Shown in pieces: positions 1 through 8,173 of a stretch of DNA of 32,265 bases (positions within the stretch are counted from its first letter, which is position 1; each line of letters begins with the position of its first letter). The notes under the pieces are model-generated. The model did no database searches and was not told the origin of the DNA. It saw only the letters and a list, made by a program, of their open reading frames with translations. The DNA comes from Actinomycetota bacterium. Its GTDB lineage: Bacteria; Actinomycetota; Acidimicrobiia; Acidimicrobiales; Ilumatobacteraceae. The position numbers and the translations under genes were made by a program. Location: NCBI GenBank assembly GCA_030685215.1, contig JAUXQB010000181.1:1-32265 (forward strand). Direction: 5' to 3'.

Positions 1-76
1 GCTCAGCGATCCGCGTCTTCGGCACGCCCTCCGCGGCCAACCTCCGAATCAGTGCCCAGTCCTCCAAAGTGATCAC
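1..76 (-). CDS. istA: IS21-family transposase (IstA), N-terminal 25 residues only
   Basis: The minus-strand frame starts at GTG 76-74 and continues off the window. The visible residues begin MITLEDWALIRRLAAEGVPK, the usual opening of actinobacterial IS21 transposases and the first part of their helix-turn-helix. GGAGG sits directly against the GTG, which is common in these elements. The family is a DDE integrase that works with an IstB ATPase, but no catalytic residue is in view. Family assignment rests on this short N-terminus plus the repeats behind it. Confidence 0.7.
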   Translation of the reverse strand, partial: MITLEDWALIRRLAAEGVPKTRIAE

Positions 77-91
77 CCTCCAAGTATCGAG

Positions 92-132
92 TGCTCACTT
101 TTCGCCCGGCGGAACTGCTCAGTTTTCGGCCG
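92..132. repeat. Two imperfect 17-bp direct repeats in the IS21 end
   Basis: TGCTCACTTTTCGCCCG (92-108) and TGCTCAGTTTTCGGCCG (116-132) match at 15 of 17 positions with a 24-bp period. Repeated terminal boxes of this kind are known transposase-binding sites in IS21 elements. Confidence 0.65.
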
Positions 133-141
133 TCATCGACA

Positions 142-446
142 CCGTTCGCTCAATCGCCATCGTGTCCATCGTGGTGGTCTCGCTGGCATCGATGTCATCA
201 GGCTCCGGCACCCGACCGTCACCGTCCGGGTCGTCCGATTCCGGCTCTGTCAGCGCAGCCACGCACGCACAGATGCAGCTCGACATAGAAATGACCCGAC
301 GGATGTCCACGCCGATCGCCTTCGGGCCGATGCAGGGTGGACTGGTGAGAGACTCCCAGCTGCAGCGCTCCCGCGATCCTGGCTATGTGCTGGCGTTGGA
401 GCGGCACCAGGCCGACATCGACAGAATGCTCGCTCGAAACCCGTAA
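142..446 (+). pseudogene. Unknown short protein, 5' end lost to the IS21 element
   Basis: A frame open from inside the IS end runs to TAA at 444-446. After the IS boundary it encodes a hydrophobic stretch (VRSIAIVSIVVVSLA), a Ser/Gly/Pro linker, then a conserved-looking tail with EMTRRMSTPIAFGP and ending ERHQADIDRMLARNP. The lack of a convincing start or ribosome site after the IS boundary suggests that insertion removed the original 5' end. The last 20 or so residues resemble the 24-residue peptide encoded at 8044-8118, so the tail belongs to a recurring local family. Function is not recognised. Confidence 0.45.
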
Positions 447-523
447 CTCGTCGTCGACGGGTTGCCAGGTTGCGTGCCGGCTTCGTCATCTTCCGAGACG
501 TCTCCTCGAGACGGCTCAGCCTC

Positions 524-557
524 ATCGAGGGACGAATGCGATCGAGGGACGAATGCG
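524..557. repeat. 17-bp perfect tandem duplication in the csoR remnant
   Basis: ATCGAGGGACGAATGCG occurs at 524-540 and again at 541-557. The unit is not a multiple of three, so it shifts the frame of the csoR remnant. Confidence 0.95.
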
Positions 558-582
558 AGGCCTCACCCCCATGATTGGCCGA

Positions 583-618
583 GGACACCTACTGCATCGA
601 CGACACCTACTGCATCGA
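583..618. repeat. 18-bp tandem duplication in the csoR remnant
   Basis: GGACACCTACTGCATCGA (583-600) is followed directly by CGACACCTACTGCATCGA (601-618), identical at 17 of 18 positions. It duplicates the codons for the CsoR Tyr-Cys-Ile-Asp ligand motif. Confidence 0.95.
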
Positions 619-672
619 GGTCCTGACGCAAGCCTCCTCGACCGACCACCTGGTGTGTTCCTCGCCGCGTTC

Positions 673-1395
673 CTACCCTTTGGCAATTGCCGGCCGCGCC
701 GAGACAAGACCGACCGTCCCAGCAGGCGTCGCGAAGCGGCGGTGCTGAACGACACCGACCAGACCACCGGAGCTCAGGAGATCGAGCAGCCGACCCGCCG
801 CGTGATCGCGTGTGGTTTCGGTGCCGTCGAGGAGCTGAACCGAGAGGAACACCATCCGCATGACCAGGTTTGCGGGCTGCACCCAGTCCGCCAGGTGGAA
901 TTCGCCGCGATCAGAGAGAGTCCGATTGATCTCGCCCGCCGCACGCTGCTTCTGATCCGACGTCAGATGATGGAAGACGAGCGATGAGGTGACTCGGTCG
1001 AAGGCACCGTCCCGCGTCGGGAGGTCCGTAGCAGACCCATTCACGAACGTCACCTGCACCCCCGCCAGACGTGCCTTCTTTCGTGCGCGCGTGAGGACTG
1101 CGGGATCCGGATCAATGCCGACCACGTCGAGCATCGGAAAGCGACGCTTGGCTGAAATCGCGAACGTCCCCGTGCCGCAGCCGACGTCGAGCAATCTTGA
1201 CGCGTGATCGAGGTTGGCCGACTCGAGCAATGCACGCTTCACGGCGCTCTCGCGTGTCGTCAAGCGAACGATCGCGTCGTATGCGGGCGTCAGCAAGCGG
1301 AAGCGCAGCGCAGGAACAAAGGACCCGACAGGCGAGCGAGCTGACGTCACGTCGCCCGGCAAAGTGCCAGTGTCTTCGAGCGTCCGCTTGGTCAC
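673..1395 (-). CDS. Class I SAM-dependent methyltransferase
   Basis: This 240-residue protein carries the Rossmann SAM-binding motif LLDVGCGTGTF (about residues 68-78), an acidic strand-2 end (VVGIDPDP) and the usual post-motif blocks (GSATDLPTRDGAFDRV), so it belongs to the UbiE/Methyltransf_11/25 group. The methyl acceptor cannot be told from sequence. The chosen start is GTG 1395, supported by promoter geometry: on the minus strand a TAGAAT -10 element is followed by six bases and then the GTG, so the transcript is probably leaderless. The BlaI-type box at 1402-1420 overlaps that -10 element, which places the gene in the island regulon. Family certain, role unknown. Confidence 0.85.
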   Translation of the reverse strand: MTKRTLEDTGTLPGDVTSARSPVGSFVPALRFRLLTPAYDAIVRLTTRESAVKRALLESANLDHASRLLDVGCGTGTFAISAKRRFPMLDVVGIDPDPAVLTRARKKARLAGVQVTFVNGSATDLPTRDGAFDRVTSSLVFHHLTSDQKQRAAGEINRTLSDRGEFHLADWVQPANLVMRMVFLSVQLLDGTETTRDHAAGRLLDLLSSGGLVGVVQHRRFATPAGTVGLVSARPAIAKG

Positions 1396-1401
1396 CTCTA
1401 A

Positions 1402-1420
1402 ATTCTACATCGTGTCGTAG
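1402..1420. promoter_or_regulatory. BlaI-type operator 1 (methyltransferase)
   Basis: ATTCTACATCGTGTCGTAG, a 19-bp imperfect palindrome with the core ACA-N3-TGT shared by 11 of the 12 copies in the window. It overlaps the minus-strand TAGAAT -10 element of the methyltransferase gene, a position suited to repression. Confidence 0.75.
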
Positions 1421-1658
1421 ACGTCGTGCGTCAGGCATCTCGTGTTCTCACCATGGCACGACCGGTGGTCTCGTCCGAACTCCACGACTGCGGCGTTACC
1501 GAGGGGCCCCAATTCTCACTCAGTTCGGGATCACCCTCGACGGTGCCGACCCCAGCCGCGTGCGTTCTTGCGCACGGACTTTCAGTGGTCTACCCGGATG
1601 TGCATTGAGCTCGGTCAAGAGCACGATGACGGCTTACATCTAGCCCAAGGAGAAGACG

Positions 1659-1874
1659 ATGAAGAGTCGATTGATGCAGGCAACGATGACATTGGCAATC
1701 ACGATTGTGGGCCTGTCAGGCCCCGGTTTGGCTCGTGCCCAGTCTTCGTCTGGCAACGACGACTTTGGTCGTCACGTTGTGAGCTGCGTCCGCGCGCGCG
1801 GCTTCGATGGAGCCCACAACCCGGGCATGCACCAGGGCGCCGCTGGCTGGGATGGCCACGAGTGCGCTGAGTGA
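1659..1874 (+). CDS. Small secreted protein of unknown function (71 aa)
   Basis: ATG 1659 follows a good ribosome site (AAGGAG at about 1648-1653). Residues 1-28 look like a Sec signal peptide with a hydrophobic core (TMTLAITIVGLSGPG) and an ALARAQ-like cut region (LARAQ). The mature part is only about 43 residues and contains two Cys, four His and the phrase GFDGAHNPGMHQGAAGWDG. A disulfide or a metal site is possible, but nothing shows it. No BlaI-type box lies directly upstream, and about 240 bp of non-coding sequence separates it from the divergent methyltransferase promoter. Function is not recognised. Confidence 0.65.
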   Translation: MKSRLMQATMTLAITIVGLSGPGLARAQSSSGNDDFGRHVVSCVRARGFDGAHNPGMHQGAAGWDGHECAE

Positions 1875-1977
1875 GCCCGCCCTGGGCCGCCGGCTGGTTC
1901 CCGACCTCTGCCGGCCGCCGTGGCCCAATCGGACCCAGTGTCGCCATGGGCTCCATGGCCACCCAGGACGGCCACGG

Positions 1978-2709
1978 TCACCCTGTGGGATCGCCGACCT
2001 TCACGGTGCGGCCCTGCTTGTATCGCACGATCTCGACGGTGCGGCCTGTCCTGGGCGATTGCAGCACGGCGCGTTCCACTCCGAGCCACATCATGATGTG
2101 GCCTGGATACTGGACCAGGTCTCCGGCCTGGGCCGTCTCGAACTTACGTGGCGCAGCCTTTCGGATCTGCGCTGTGCTCTGGCGCGTCAGCGTGTAGCCG
2201 GCACCCGCCCACGCGTAGGTCGTGAGCCCCGAACAGTCGAAGCCGTAGCCGGGCCTGCTGGTGTTGCGTCGATATGGCACGCCGAGCTGGGTCAGGCCGG
2301 TCAGGACGGCCATCTGATGCTCGAGATCGGCCGTCGCCCACGCCCGAGCCAGCGCAGTGGGGTCGATCCCGACCCGGCCAGCGGCCGCCGTCGCAACCTG
2401 ATCTCGCAGTGATCGATACGCTTTGGAATCGGCCATCGCACCGTGACGAAGCTCGAGAACTGCTGAGCTGGCGAGTTCGGCGATCGGGTCGTTGAGCTGA
2501 TCACCAGTGGTCGTTCGATGATCGGCGAAGGCTGAGGTACCTGGGAGAGCAAGTACGCCGAGCAGCCCGACGGTTGCAGTGCCAGCTGCCCGAAGAAAGG
2601 CGCGTCGAGTAGAGGTATCTGTGGTCACCGGAACTTGACTCCTTGTGGTCGGCACGGCGCGCACGTTGCTGTGGACCTGAACGTCTGCCGGTGAATGTTG
2701 CAATCTCAT
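1978..2709 (-). CDS. Tat-exported NlpC/P60 peptidoglycan endopeptidase
   Basis: This 243-residue protein has a twin-arginine signal (STRRAFLRAAG, then a hydrophobic stretch, about residues 34-60) preceded by a long N-terminal extension. The C-terminal half is NlpC/P60: GFDCSGLTTYAW with the nucleophile Cys, and the catalytic His in GHIMMWLG. Family members cut stem-peptide bonds of peptidoglycan outside the membrane. Start ATG 2709 lies 11 bases after a GATACT -10 element, which itself follows BlaI-type box 2. The first bases of the gene (GTCATGAGATTG) match those of the M23 peptidase at 28903 almost exactly. A later start nearer the Tat motif is possible. Confidence 0.85.
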   Translation of the reverse strand: MRLQHSPADVQVHSNVRAVPTTRSQVPVTTDTSTRRAFLRAAGTATVGLLGVLALPGTSAFADHRTTTGDQLNDPIAELASSAVLELRHGAMADSKAYRSLRDQVATAAAGRVGIDPTALARAWATADLEHQMAVLTGLTQLGVPYRRNTSRPGYGFDCSGLTTYAWAGAGYTLTRQSTAQIRKAAPRKFETAQAGDLVQYPGHIMMWLGVERAVLQSPRTGRTVEIVRYKQGRTVKVGDPTG

Positions 2710-2725
2710 GACGGAAGTAGAGTAT

Positions 2726-2744
2726 CTTCTACATCGTGTCGTAA
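2726..2744. promoter_or_regulatory. BlaI-type operator 2 (NlpC/P60 hydrolase)
   Basis: CTTCTACATCGTGTCGTAA, same 19-bp palindrome family with ACA-N3-TGT core. On the minus strand it sits just upstream of GATACT (-10) and 16 bp from the ATG at 2709. Confidence 0.75.
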
Positions 2745-3068
2745 CAACTCACCCAAGGGTCCGGCCCGCTGGGTGAGTGCTGATCTCACAGTGGGACGCT
2801 GACCGCTGGTGGCTGCGCCACGAGGCATAATGAGCGAACGCACGGAGTTGACGACGGTTGATCGGTCATTTCCGCAGCGAACCGTCCCGTCTCCCGCCTC
2901 GAGGCGATCGAGATCACGGAGTCCTACTGGCGGAGAGGTTTCGCCGCGTCGGGCGGCGCGATCACGTCGCCACCTGCTGAGTAGTTACCCGTAGAGCTGA
3001 TCAGCGTTCGGTGCGGATGACGTGGACGATGAGTCCGTTCACGATGCTTCCATGGATGAGGACACACG
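2745..3068. other. Intergenic region, no supported gene
   Basis: This stretch separates the leftward NlpC/P60 promoter from the rightward M50 operon. It must contain that operon's promoter, but no convincing -35/-10 pair or BlaI-type box was found. A plus-strand frame near 2893-2985 reads RLEAIEITESYWRRGF and ends at a stop, which looks like possible coding remnant, but it has no start codon and is closed upstream. Confidence 0.5.
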
Positions 3069-4214
3069 ATGAACGGCAACATCAAGCTCGGGCGCATCGC
3101 CGGCTTCGCGCTCTCGGTGAACTGGAGCGTGCTGATCATCGCTTGGCTTCTGTCGTGGAGCCTTGCGACCACCTCTCTCCCGCATCATGCGTATGGCCAC
3201 TCCGAGTTCACGTACTGGCTGACCGGACTTGGCGCCGCAGCGATCTTCTTCGCGTCACTACTCGCACACGAGGTCGCCCATGCTGTCGTCGCTCGGCGTC
3301 ACGAGGTCGAGGTAGAGGGACTCACGCTCTGGCTGTTCGGCGGCGTCGCCACCCTCAAGAGCGACCCACCCACACCCCGCGCGGACTTCCGCATCGCCGG
3401 AGCCGGCCCAGCAGCCAGCCTCGGTCTGGCGGCCGGATTCGAGCTGATCGCCGTCGGGCTGCAAGCCCTCGACACGGCCCACCTCGTAGTGGTTGCCGTG
3501 GCATGGCTGGCCGGGATCAACCTCATGCTGGGTCTGTTAAACCTGATTCCCGGAGCTCCTCTCGACGGAGGTCGGATCCTGCGAGCGTTCATGTGGCATC
3601 GCCATGGCGACCAGCTCCGCGCGACCATCTCGGCGGCAAGGGCGGGAGGCGTCGTAGCCGCGATCCTCGTCGGCCTGGGCGTGCTCGAGTTTGTGGTCGG
3701 TGCGAGCATGAGCGGTCTGTGGCTGGTATTCATCGGCTGGTTCGTCGGGAGCGCTGCTCGGTCCGAGGGGGCAGACGCCCTCACACGTGCGAACTTGCGT
3801 GGGGTCGAGGTGTGCGATGCAATGAGCGTTGAACCTGTCACTGCCGCCGAAACCATGGTCGCGAACGAGCTCCTCGGCACCGACGCGGTTGGCGGCCGAC
3901 ATTCCACGTACCCAGTGCTCGATGACAGGGGCAACGTCACCGGCATGGTCACCCTCGACCGCGTTGGCAGCGTCCGGCCGGCCGATCGAGCCAGCACCAC
4001 GCTCGCTCAGATCGCCATCCCACTCCTCGACGTGCCGGTCGCCGCTCCGACGGACTCGCTCTGGTCGCTGATGGATCGCCTCGACGCGACCCCGGTCGGC
4101 GCAGCGCTGGTCTTCGAACACGGCAACCTCGTAGGAATCGTCACCGTCGGCGATGTGGCACGAGCAGCCGAGGCGCGAAGAGTGGAAAATCCGGTGCCAC
4201 GACTCGTGCCATGA
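3069..4214 (+). CDS. M50 site-2-type intramembrane metalloprotease with CBS domains
   Basis: This 381-residue protein is a zinc-dependent intramembrane protease of the Rip3/SpoIVFB-like group. Membrane segments fill residues 10-240; the zinc motif HEVAH is at 67-71 and the third-ligand motif NLIPGAPLDGGRI is at about 158-170. The C-terminal 140 residues form a paired CBS module (STYPVLDDRGNVTGMVT, then GNLVGIVTVGDV), which commonly senses adenine nucleotides. Such enzymes cleave membrane-anchored anti-sigma factors or similar substrates; the substrate here is unknown. It opens a three-gene operon, its stop overlapping the MFS start by ATGA, followed by the copper-type ATPase. A link to metal or envelope stress signalling is inferred. 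Confidence 0.88.
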   Translation: MNGNIKLGRIAGFALSVNWSVLIIAWLLSWSLATTSLPHHAYGHSEFTYWLTGLGAAAIFFASLLAHEVAHAVVARRHEVEVEGLTLWLFGGVATLKSDPPTPRADFRIAGAGPAASLGLAAGFELIAVGLQALDTAHLVVVAVAWLAGINLMLGLLNLIPGAPLDGGRILRAFMWHRHGDQLRATISAARAGGVVAAILVGLGVLEFVVGASMSGLWLVFIGWFVGSAARSEGADALTRANLRGVEVCDAMSVEPVTAAETMVANELLGTDAVGGRHSTYPVLDDRGNVTGMVTLDRVGSVRPADRASTTLAQIAIPLLDVPVAAPTDSLWSLMDRLDATPVGAALVFEHGNLVGIVTVGDVARAAEARRVENPVPRLVP

Positions 4215-5527
4215 GCGCTCAGCACCGTACGAGGCCGAGGCAAGCTCCCGAGTTGGTCGTGTTGTACGCGTGCCTCTTCGTCGTCATGATCGGCTATGGC
4301 GGCACCCTGATCGTCCTTCCCTACCACGTCCAACGAATCGACGCACTCGCCGGCGCAGAGCGGGACACGGTGGCACTTCAGGTGGGACTCTTGACCGGGG
4401 TGTACGCCCTTGCGCAACTGCTCGCTGGACCGCTGGTCGGCCGATTGGCAGACCGCCTCGGCCACAGGCGCACACTGCTCGGTGGCCTGGTCTCGCTCGC
4501 CGCGACGCAGGCTGCTTTCGGTCTCACCGCTTCGCTGCCGTTGCTGTACGGGCTTCGGTTCCTCGGTGGCGCAGCTGCTGCCGCGGTGATCGTGGCCGCC
4601 ACTGCGTATGTCACTGGCCACACCACCGAACAGGACCGCACACGCGGCATGGCCTGGTTCGGAACCAGCGTCAGCCTCGGCCTCATCGCCGGACCGGCGA
4701 TGGCGGGAGTGCTCAGCCGACCCGGCATTGACCTCGGTGCGGGGCCGTTCCGGATCGACGGCTACTCGATCCCGTTCCTGTTCAGCGCTGCGCTCACGCT
4801 TGCCACAGTCGCATACGCGCAGGTCAGGCTGGGCCGCCTCGCAGGACCGACGTTCTCGGCGAGAGCTGACATCTCCGAACCTCGGTCGAACGACGTACCG
4901 CGGTTGCGCACCCTGCTCGGCCTAGTCGCTGCGGCCCAGTACGGACTCGCAATCTTCGAAGGCACCTTCGTGCTCTATGCCCGTGACCGACTCTCGCTCA
5001 CCGCGGCACAAACGAGCATCGCGTTCATCGTGTGCGGCGCGATCATGGCCCTTCTGCAGGTACCCGCATCCGGCGCACTCGCGGAAGTGTTCTCTCCGCT
5101 GTCGCAGGTGGCGATTGGCTTCGCGTTGATGGGCGTCGGGATCTCGGCGCTGCTGACAACCACGTCGTACCCGGTCGTGTTGATGATGGTGGCGGTCCTC
5201 GCTGCTGGCGCGGCATTGGTGATCCCGAACCTGTCCGCCCTCGTGTCGTTGGGTGCTCGCACCTCGACCGGTGTCGCTCTGGGGTGGAAGACCTCAGCCG
5301 GCAGTCTCGGCCAGTTCCTCGGCCCCGTCGTAGGTGGTTCGCTGATCGCGAACCACGCGCGGCTCCCCTTTCTCATGGCTGGGATCTTGATGATCGCCAT
5401 CGCTCTTGCTATCGCAATCGGTCGATCGCCATCGTTGCACCCGACCCGAATGCTGCCCAGAGCCGACGGTGGAAGTCCACCTGCGATGTCCGTGGCACCT
5501 ACGGATGTGAAGCTCCCATCGCCATGA
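4211..5527 (+). CDS. Major facilitator superfamily transporter
   Basis: This 438-residue protein has about 12 hydrophobic segments and the MFS loop-2/3 signature [16 protein letters not shown] (about residues 76-91), placing it among drug/proton antiporter-like transporters of the inner membrane. A charged linker near the middle ([17 protein letters not shown]) separates the two six-helix halves. ATG 4211 overlaps the protease stop by four bases, so the two are translationally coupled. The substrate is not evident; position between a site-2 protease and a P1B ATPase suggests export of a toxic compound or metal complex, which is inference. The last 35 residues are polar and probably cytoplasmic. 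Confidence 0.85.
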   Translation: MSAQHRTRPRQAPELVVLYACLFVVMIGYGGTLIVLPYHVQRIDALAGAERDTVALQVGLLTGVYALAQLLAGPLVGRLADRLGHRRTLLGGLVSLAATQAAFGLTASLPLLYGLRFLGGAAAAAVIVAATAYVTGHTTEQDRTRGMAWFGTSVSLGLIAGPAMAGVLSRPGIDLGAGPFRIDGYSIPFLFSAALTLATVAYAQVRLGRLAGPTFSARADISEPRSNDVPRLRTLLGLVAAAQYGLAIFEGTFVLYARDRLSLTAAQTSIAFIVCGAIMALLQVPASGALAEVFSPLSQVAIGFALMGVGISALLTTTSYPVVLMMVAVLAAGAALVIPNLSALVSLGARTSTGVALGWKTSAGSLGQFLGPVVGGSLIANHARLPFLMAGILMIAIALAIAIGRSPSLHPTRMLPRADGGSPPAMSVAPTDVKLPSP

Positions 5528-5580
5528 GACCATCAGGGCATTCTCGACGCATCGCCGCGTCGGGCCACGAGGAGAAGGCA

Positions 5581-8037
5581 GTGACGAAGATGGGCCCGCA
5601 AGACCAACACGATCATCCCGACGGGCACCATCCCAAGATGACCCCCCGAGCCACAACTACCGCTGTCCTCGACGTCACCGGCATTCACTGGGCGACGGAG
5701 CAGTCGGTGGTCGAACGAACACTCGGTCGCCTCCAGGGTGTCATCGGCGTCGATGCCAACGCGGTCGCTCAAACTGCCACTGTCACGTACGATCCGAGCC
5801 TCACGAACCTTGCAGAGTTGCGGCTCTGGATCGAGGAGTGCGGCTACCACTGCGCCGGACAGTCGGTCCCCGGGCACATCTGCCACCCGATGACGGAACC
5901 ACGACCGACGACCACGACAACACACGATCACGCTGTCGTTTCGCACCACGCCGAGTCCGACGACGACTCCGGCACACCGCACTCCCCTCACGCAATGATG
6001 GGCCACGGCGGGCATGGCAACATGTCGATGGACGACATGGTCAACGACATGCGCCGCCGGTTCTTGGTGGCCGCGCTGTTCTCCGTTCCGGTGCTGCTGT
6101 GGTCTCCGATAGGGCGCGACGTTCTCAACTTCCAGGTCGCCGCTCCACTCGGGCTGCGGGACGACATCTTCCAGCTGTTGCTCAGCCTGCCGGTCATCTT
6201 CTACTCGGCATGGATCTTCTTCGACGGTGGATACCGCGCACTCAAGGCACGCACCCTCGACATGATGGTGCTGGTGGCTGTGGGCGTCGGCACCGGTTGG
6301 CTCTATTCACTCGGCATCACGTTGACCGGCGGAGGCGAAGTGTTCTACGAAGCCGCGACCGTACTGTCGGCCTTCGTACTGCTCGGGCACTGGTTCGAGA
6401 TGCGAGCGCGCGGCGGCGCCAACGAGGCGATTCGGGCACTCCTGGATCTGGCACCACCAATGGCCACCGTGATCCGTGGCACGGACACTGTGGACGTGCC
6501 GACGGCGGACGTCAAAGTCGGCGACCTTCTGCTCGTTCGCCCAGGCTCGAAGCTAGCCGTCGACGGGCTCGTGGAAGAGGGCGAGAGCGACCTCGACGAG
6601 TCGATGGTCACCGGTGAGAGCCTCCCCGTTCACAAAGCTCCCGGCGACGCGGTCATCGGTGCCACCCTCAACACGACCGGCACTCTGCGCGTGCGAGCCA
6701 CCAACATCGGGGCCGACACCGCCCTGGCCCAGATCGTCAAGCTCGTACAGGAGGCGCAGAACTCCAAGGCCCCCGGCCAACGACTTGCCGACCGGGCCGC
6801 GTTCTGGCTCGTGCTGGTCGCGCTCATCGGCGGCACCATCACGTTCCTCGTCTGGAGCGTGCTCGTCGGGCGGCCGGCCAACGAAGCAATGCTGTTCGCG
6901 ATCACGGTCGTGGTGATCACCTGCCCCGACGCTCTCGGTCTGGCCACGCCGACCGCGATCATGGTGGGCTCCGGCCTCGGCGCCCGCCGCGGCGTGCTCT
7001 TCAAGAACGCCATGGCGCTCGAGTCCGCAGCGCACGTCGACACCGTCGTCATGGACAAGACCGGCACGCTCACCAAGGGCGAGCCCGAGGTGACGGACGT
7101 GATCGTGCTCGGTATCGAAGAGGACCGCTTCCTCTCTCTCGTCGCCGCAGTGGAACGCGAGAGTGAGCACCCTCTCGCCCGCGCCATCGTCAACGAAGCA
7201 GAACGGCGTCAAGTTCCGACGCTTCGAGCCGAGCAGTTCGACAGCATCCCCGGCCACGGCGCCGTCGCCACCGTCGACGGCCACCGCATCGCCGTCGGCA
7301 ACAGCCGGCTGATGGAACGAGAGCACGTCGACCTCCGGGCGCTCGCTGAACAAAAGCGCGAACTGTCCGAAGGCGGTCGGACCGCCGTCACCATATCGAT
7401 CGACGGAGCCGCGGCCGGCCTGGTCGCGATGGCAGACGCACCCCGACCGACAGCGGCGGCCGCCGTCGCCGCGTTACGCGTACTCGACATCGAAGTCGTG
7501 ATGCTGACCGGAGACAACGAGGCGACCGCACGACGCATCGGTTCGCTGCTCGGCGTCACGACCGTCATCGCAGAGGTGCTCCCCGGCGACAAGGCAGCCA
7601 AGGTCGCCGAGCTGCAGGCCCAAGGCCGCAAGGTCGCAATGGTCGGCGATGGGGTCAACGATGCACCCGCGCTTGCCCAAGCAGACGTCGGAATCGCTAT
7701 CGGCGCAGGAACCGACGTCGCCATCGAAACCGCCGATGTCGTCCTGATGCGCAGCGACCCACTGGACGTACCCGTTGCGCTGCAGATCGGACGAGGAACG
7801 GTACGCAAGATGCGCCAGAACCTGGGGTGGGCCGTCGGCTACAACGCGCTCGCCCTCCCGATCGCAGCGGGAGTTTTCGAGCCGGCCTTCGGCTTGGTCC
7901 TACGACCGGAAATCGCGGCGCTCTCGATGTCCGGCTCGAGCCTCATCGTCGCCGTCAACGCGGTCATGCTCAAGCGCCTGCGTCTCTCCTCGCCAGCGGA
8001 CACGCACATCGATAGCGGACTCGACCAAGTCTCGTGA
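5581..8037 (+). CDS. CopB-like P1B heavy-metal ATPase with a Cys-Pro-Asp membrane motif
   Basis: This 818-residue ATP-driven metal exporter starts at GTG 5581, with GAGGAG six bases upstream; a longer in-frame ATG at 5524 overlaps the MFS stop. Order: His-rich leader; HMA-like fold (about 27-92) lacking the CxxC pair; His/Met-rich linker ([12 protein letters not shown]); membrane helices; TGES actuator loop; phosphorylation Asp492 in [12 protein letters not shown] motif [12 protein letters not shown] and GDGVNDAP. The ion-path motif in helix 6 reads CPD (residues 448-450) where P1B enzymes normally show CPC, CPH or SPC. The His-rich N-terminus resembles CopB-type Cu exporters. With the Asp, metal choice is uncertain. 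It is third in the operon after M50 and MFS. Confidence 0.9.
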   Translation: MTKMGPQDQHDHPDGHHPKMTPRATTTAVLDVTGIHWATEQSVVERTLGRLQGVIGVDANAVAQTATVTYDPSLTNLAELRLWIEECGYHCAGQSVPGHICHPMTEPRPTTTTTHDHAVVSHHAESDDDSGTPHSPHAMMGHGGHGNMSMDDMVNDMRRRFLVAALFSVPVLLWSPIGRDVLNFQVAAPLGLRDDIFQLLLSLPVIFYSAWIFFDGGYRALKARTLDMMVLVAVGVGTGWLYSLGITLTGGGEVFYEAATVLSAFVLLGHWFEMRARGGANEAIRALLDLAPPMATVIRGTDTVDVPTADVKVGDLLLVRPGSKLAVDGLVEEGESDLDESMVTGESLPVHKAPGDAVIGATLNTTGTLRVRATNIGADTALAQIVKLVQEAQNSKAPGQRLADRAAFWLVLVALIGGTITFLVWSVLVGRPANEAMLFAITVVVITCPDALGLATPTAIMVGSGLGARRGVLFKNAMALESAAHVDTVVMDKTGTLTKGEPEVTDVIVLGIEEDRFLSLVAAVERESEHPLARAIVNEAERRQVPTLRAEQFDSIPGHGAVATVDGHRIAVGNSRLMEREHVDLRALAEQKRELSEGGRTAVTISIDGAAAGLVAMADAPRPTAAAAVAALRVLDIEVVMLTGDNEATARRIGSLLGVTTVIAEVLPGDKAAKVAELQAQGRKVAMVGDGVNDAPALAQADVGIAIGAGTDVAIETADVVLMRSDPLDVPVALQIGRGTVRKMRQNLGWAVGYNALALPIAAGVFEPAFGLVLRPEIAALSMSGSSLIVAVNAVMLKRLRLSSPADTHIDSGLDQVS

Positions 8038-8043
8038 GGCCTC

Positions 8044-8118
8044 GTGAACACTGACCCGATGGCTGCTCTCGAGCAACACGAACAGGACATCGACCGGATG
8101 CTTGCCGGCGGCAGATGA
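8044..8118 (+). CDS. 24-residue ORF resembling the tail of the 142-446 fragment
   Basis: GTG 8044 to TGA 8116-8118, seven bases after the ATPase stop. The peptide MNTDPMAALEQHEQDIDRMLAGGR aligns with the end of the fragment at 142-446 (DPGYVLALERHQADIDRMLARNP): DP, ALE, H-x-x-DIDRMLA. It may be a genuine small protein translated from the ATPase mRNA or the last piece of a lost paralogue. No clear ribosome site precedes it. Function unknown. Confidence 0.4.
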   Translation: MNTDPMAALEQHEQDIDRMLAGGR

Positions 8119-8154
8119 TCCTCGGCTTCTCGCCGCCGGTTGGGGTGTAGCCTC

Positions 8155-8173
8155 CTACTACACTATGTCGGAG
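8155..8173. promoter_or_regulatory. BlaI-type operator 3 (sensor kinase)
   Basis: CTACTACACTATGTCGGAG, the same palindrome family with core ACA-N3-TGT. The preferred kinase start codon (ATG 8165-8167) lies inside the box, and a TAGCCT -10 element (8148-8153) lies just before it, so a bound protein would cover the transcription start. Confidence 0.7.

Larger units (their letters stand above)
1..141 (-). mobile_element. End of an IS21-family insertion sequence (truncated by window edge)
   Basis: On the minus strand a reading frame opens at 76 with a translation typical of IS21 transposases. Ahead of it, positions 92-108 and 116-132 carry two imperfect 17-bp direct repeats (15 of 17 identical), as IS21 ends do. 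The outer tip probably lies near 141, where the minus strand reads TGTCGATGAC and so starts with the TG typical of this family. The rest of the element is outside the window, so its other end, target duplication and istB partner cannot be seen. It abuts a gene fragment on its right. Confidence 0.7.
476..655 (+). pseudogene. csoR: Decayed csoR copper-sensor gene
   Basis: Read across frames, this stretch follows the intact CsoR at 13176-13457. AGFVIFRDVSSRRLSLIEG aligns with SGYVIRKEDYLRRLRLIEG, and after disruptions come MIG, EDTYCID and VLTQASS, matching MIDEDTYCIDVLTQLSS including the first copper-ligand Cys region. The frame is broken by a 17-bp tandem duplication (524-557) and one extra base near 580, and an 18-bp duplication (583-618) repeats the YCID codons. 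No start codon or ribosome site is visible, and similarity stops near 655, before the His and second Cys ligands. It cannot encode a working repressor. Its orientation is opposite to the intact csoR. Confidence 0.7.

Noticed and set aside
2809-2994. Small plus-strand frame rich in Arg and Ser between the NlpC/P60 and M50 genes
   Set aside because: Low-complexity translation typical of an off-frame in GC-rich DNA, no clear ribosome site, no recognisable motif.
2983-2998. GTAGTTACCCGTAG considered as another operator
   Set aside because: Arms point the wrong way and the ACA-N3-TGT core is missing.
5032-5580. Upstream extension of the CPD ATPase frame through the MFS gene
   Set aside because: It overlaps a clear transporter gene in another frame; GTG 5581 has GAGGAG at correct spacing.
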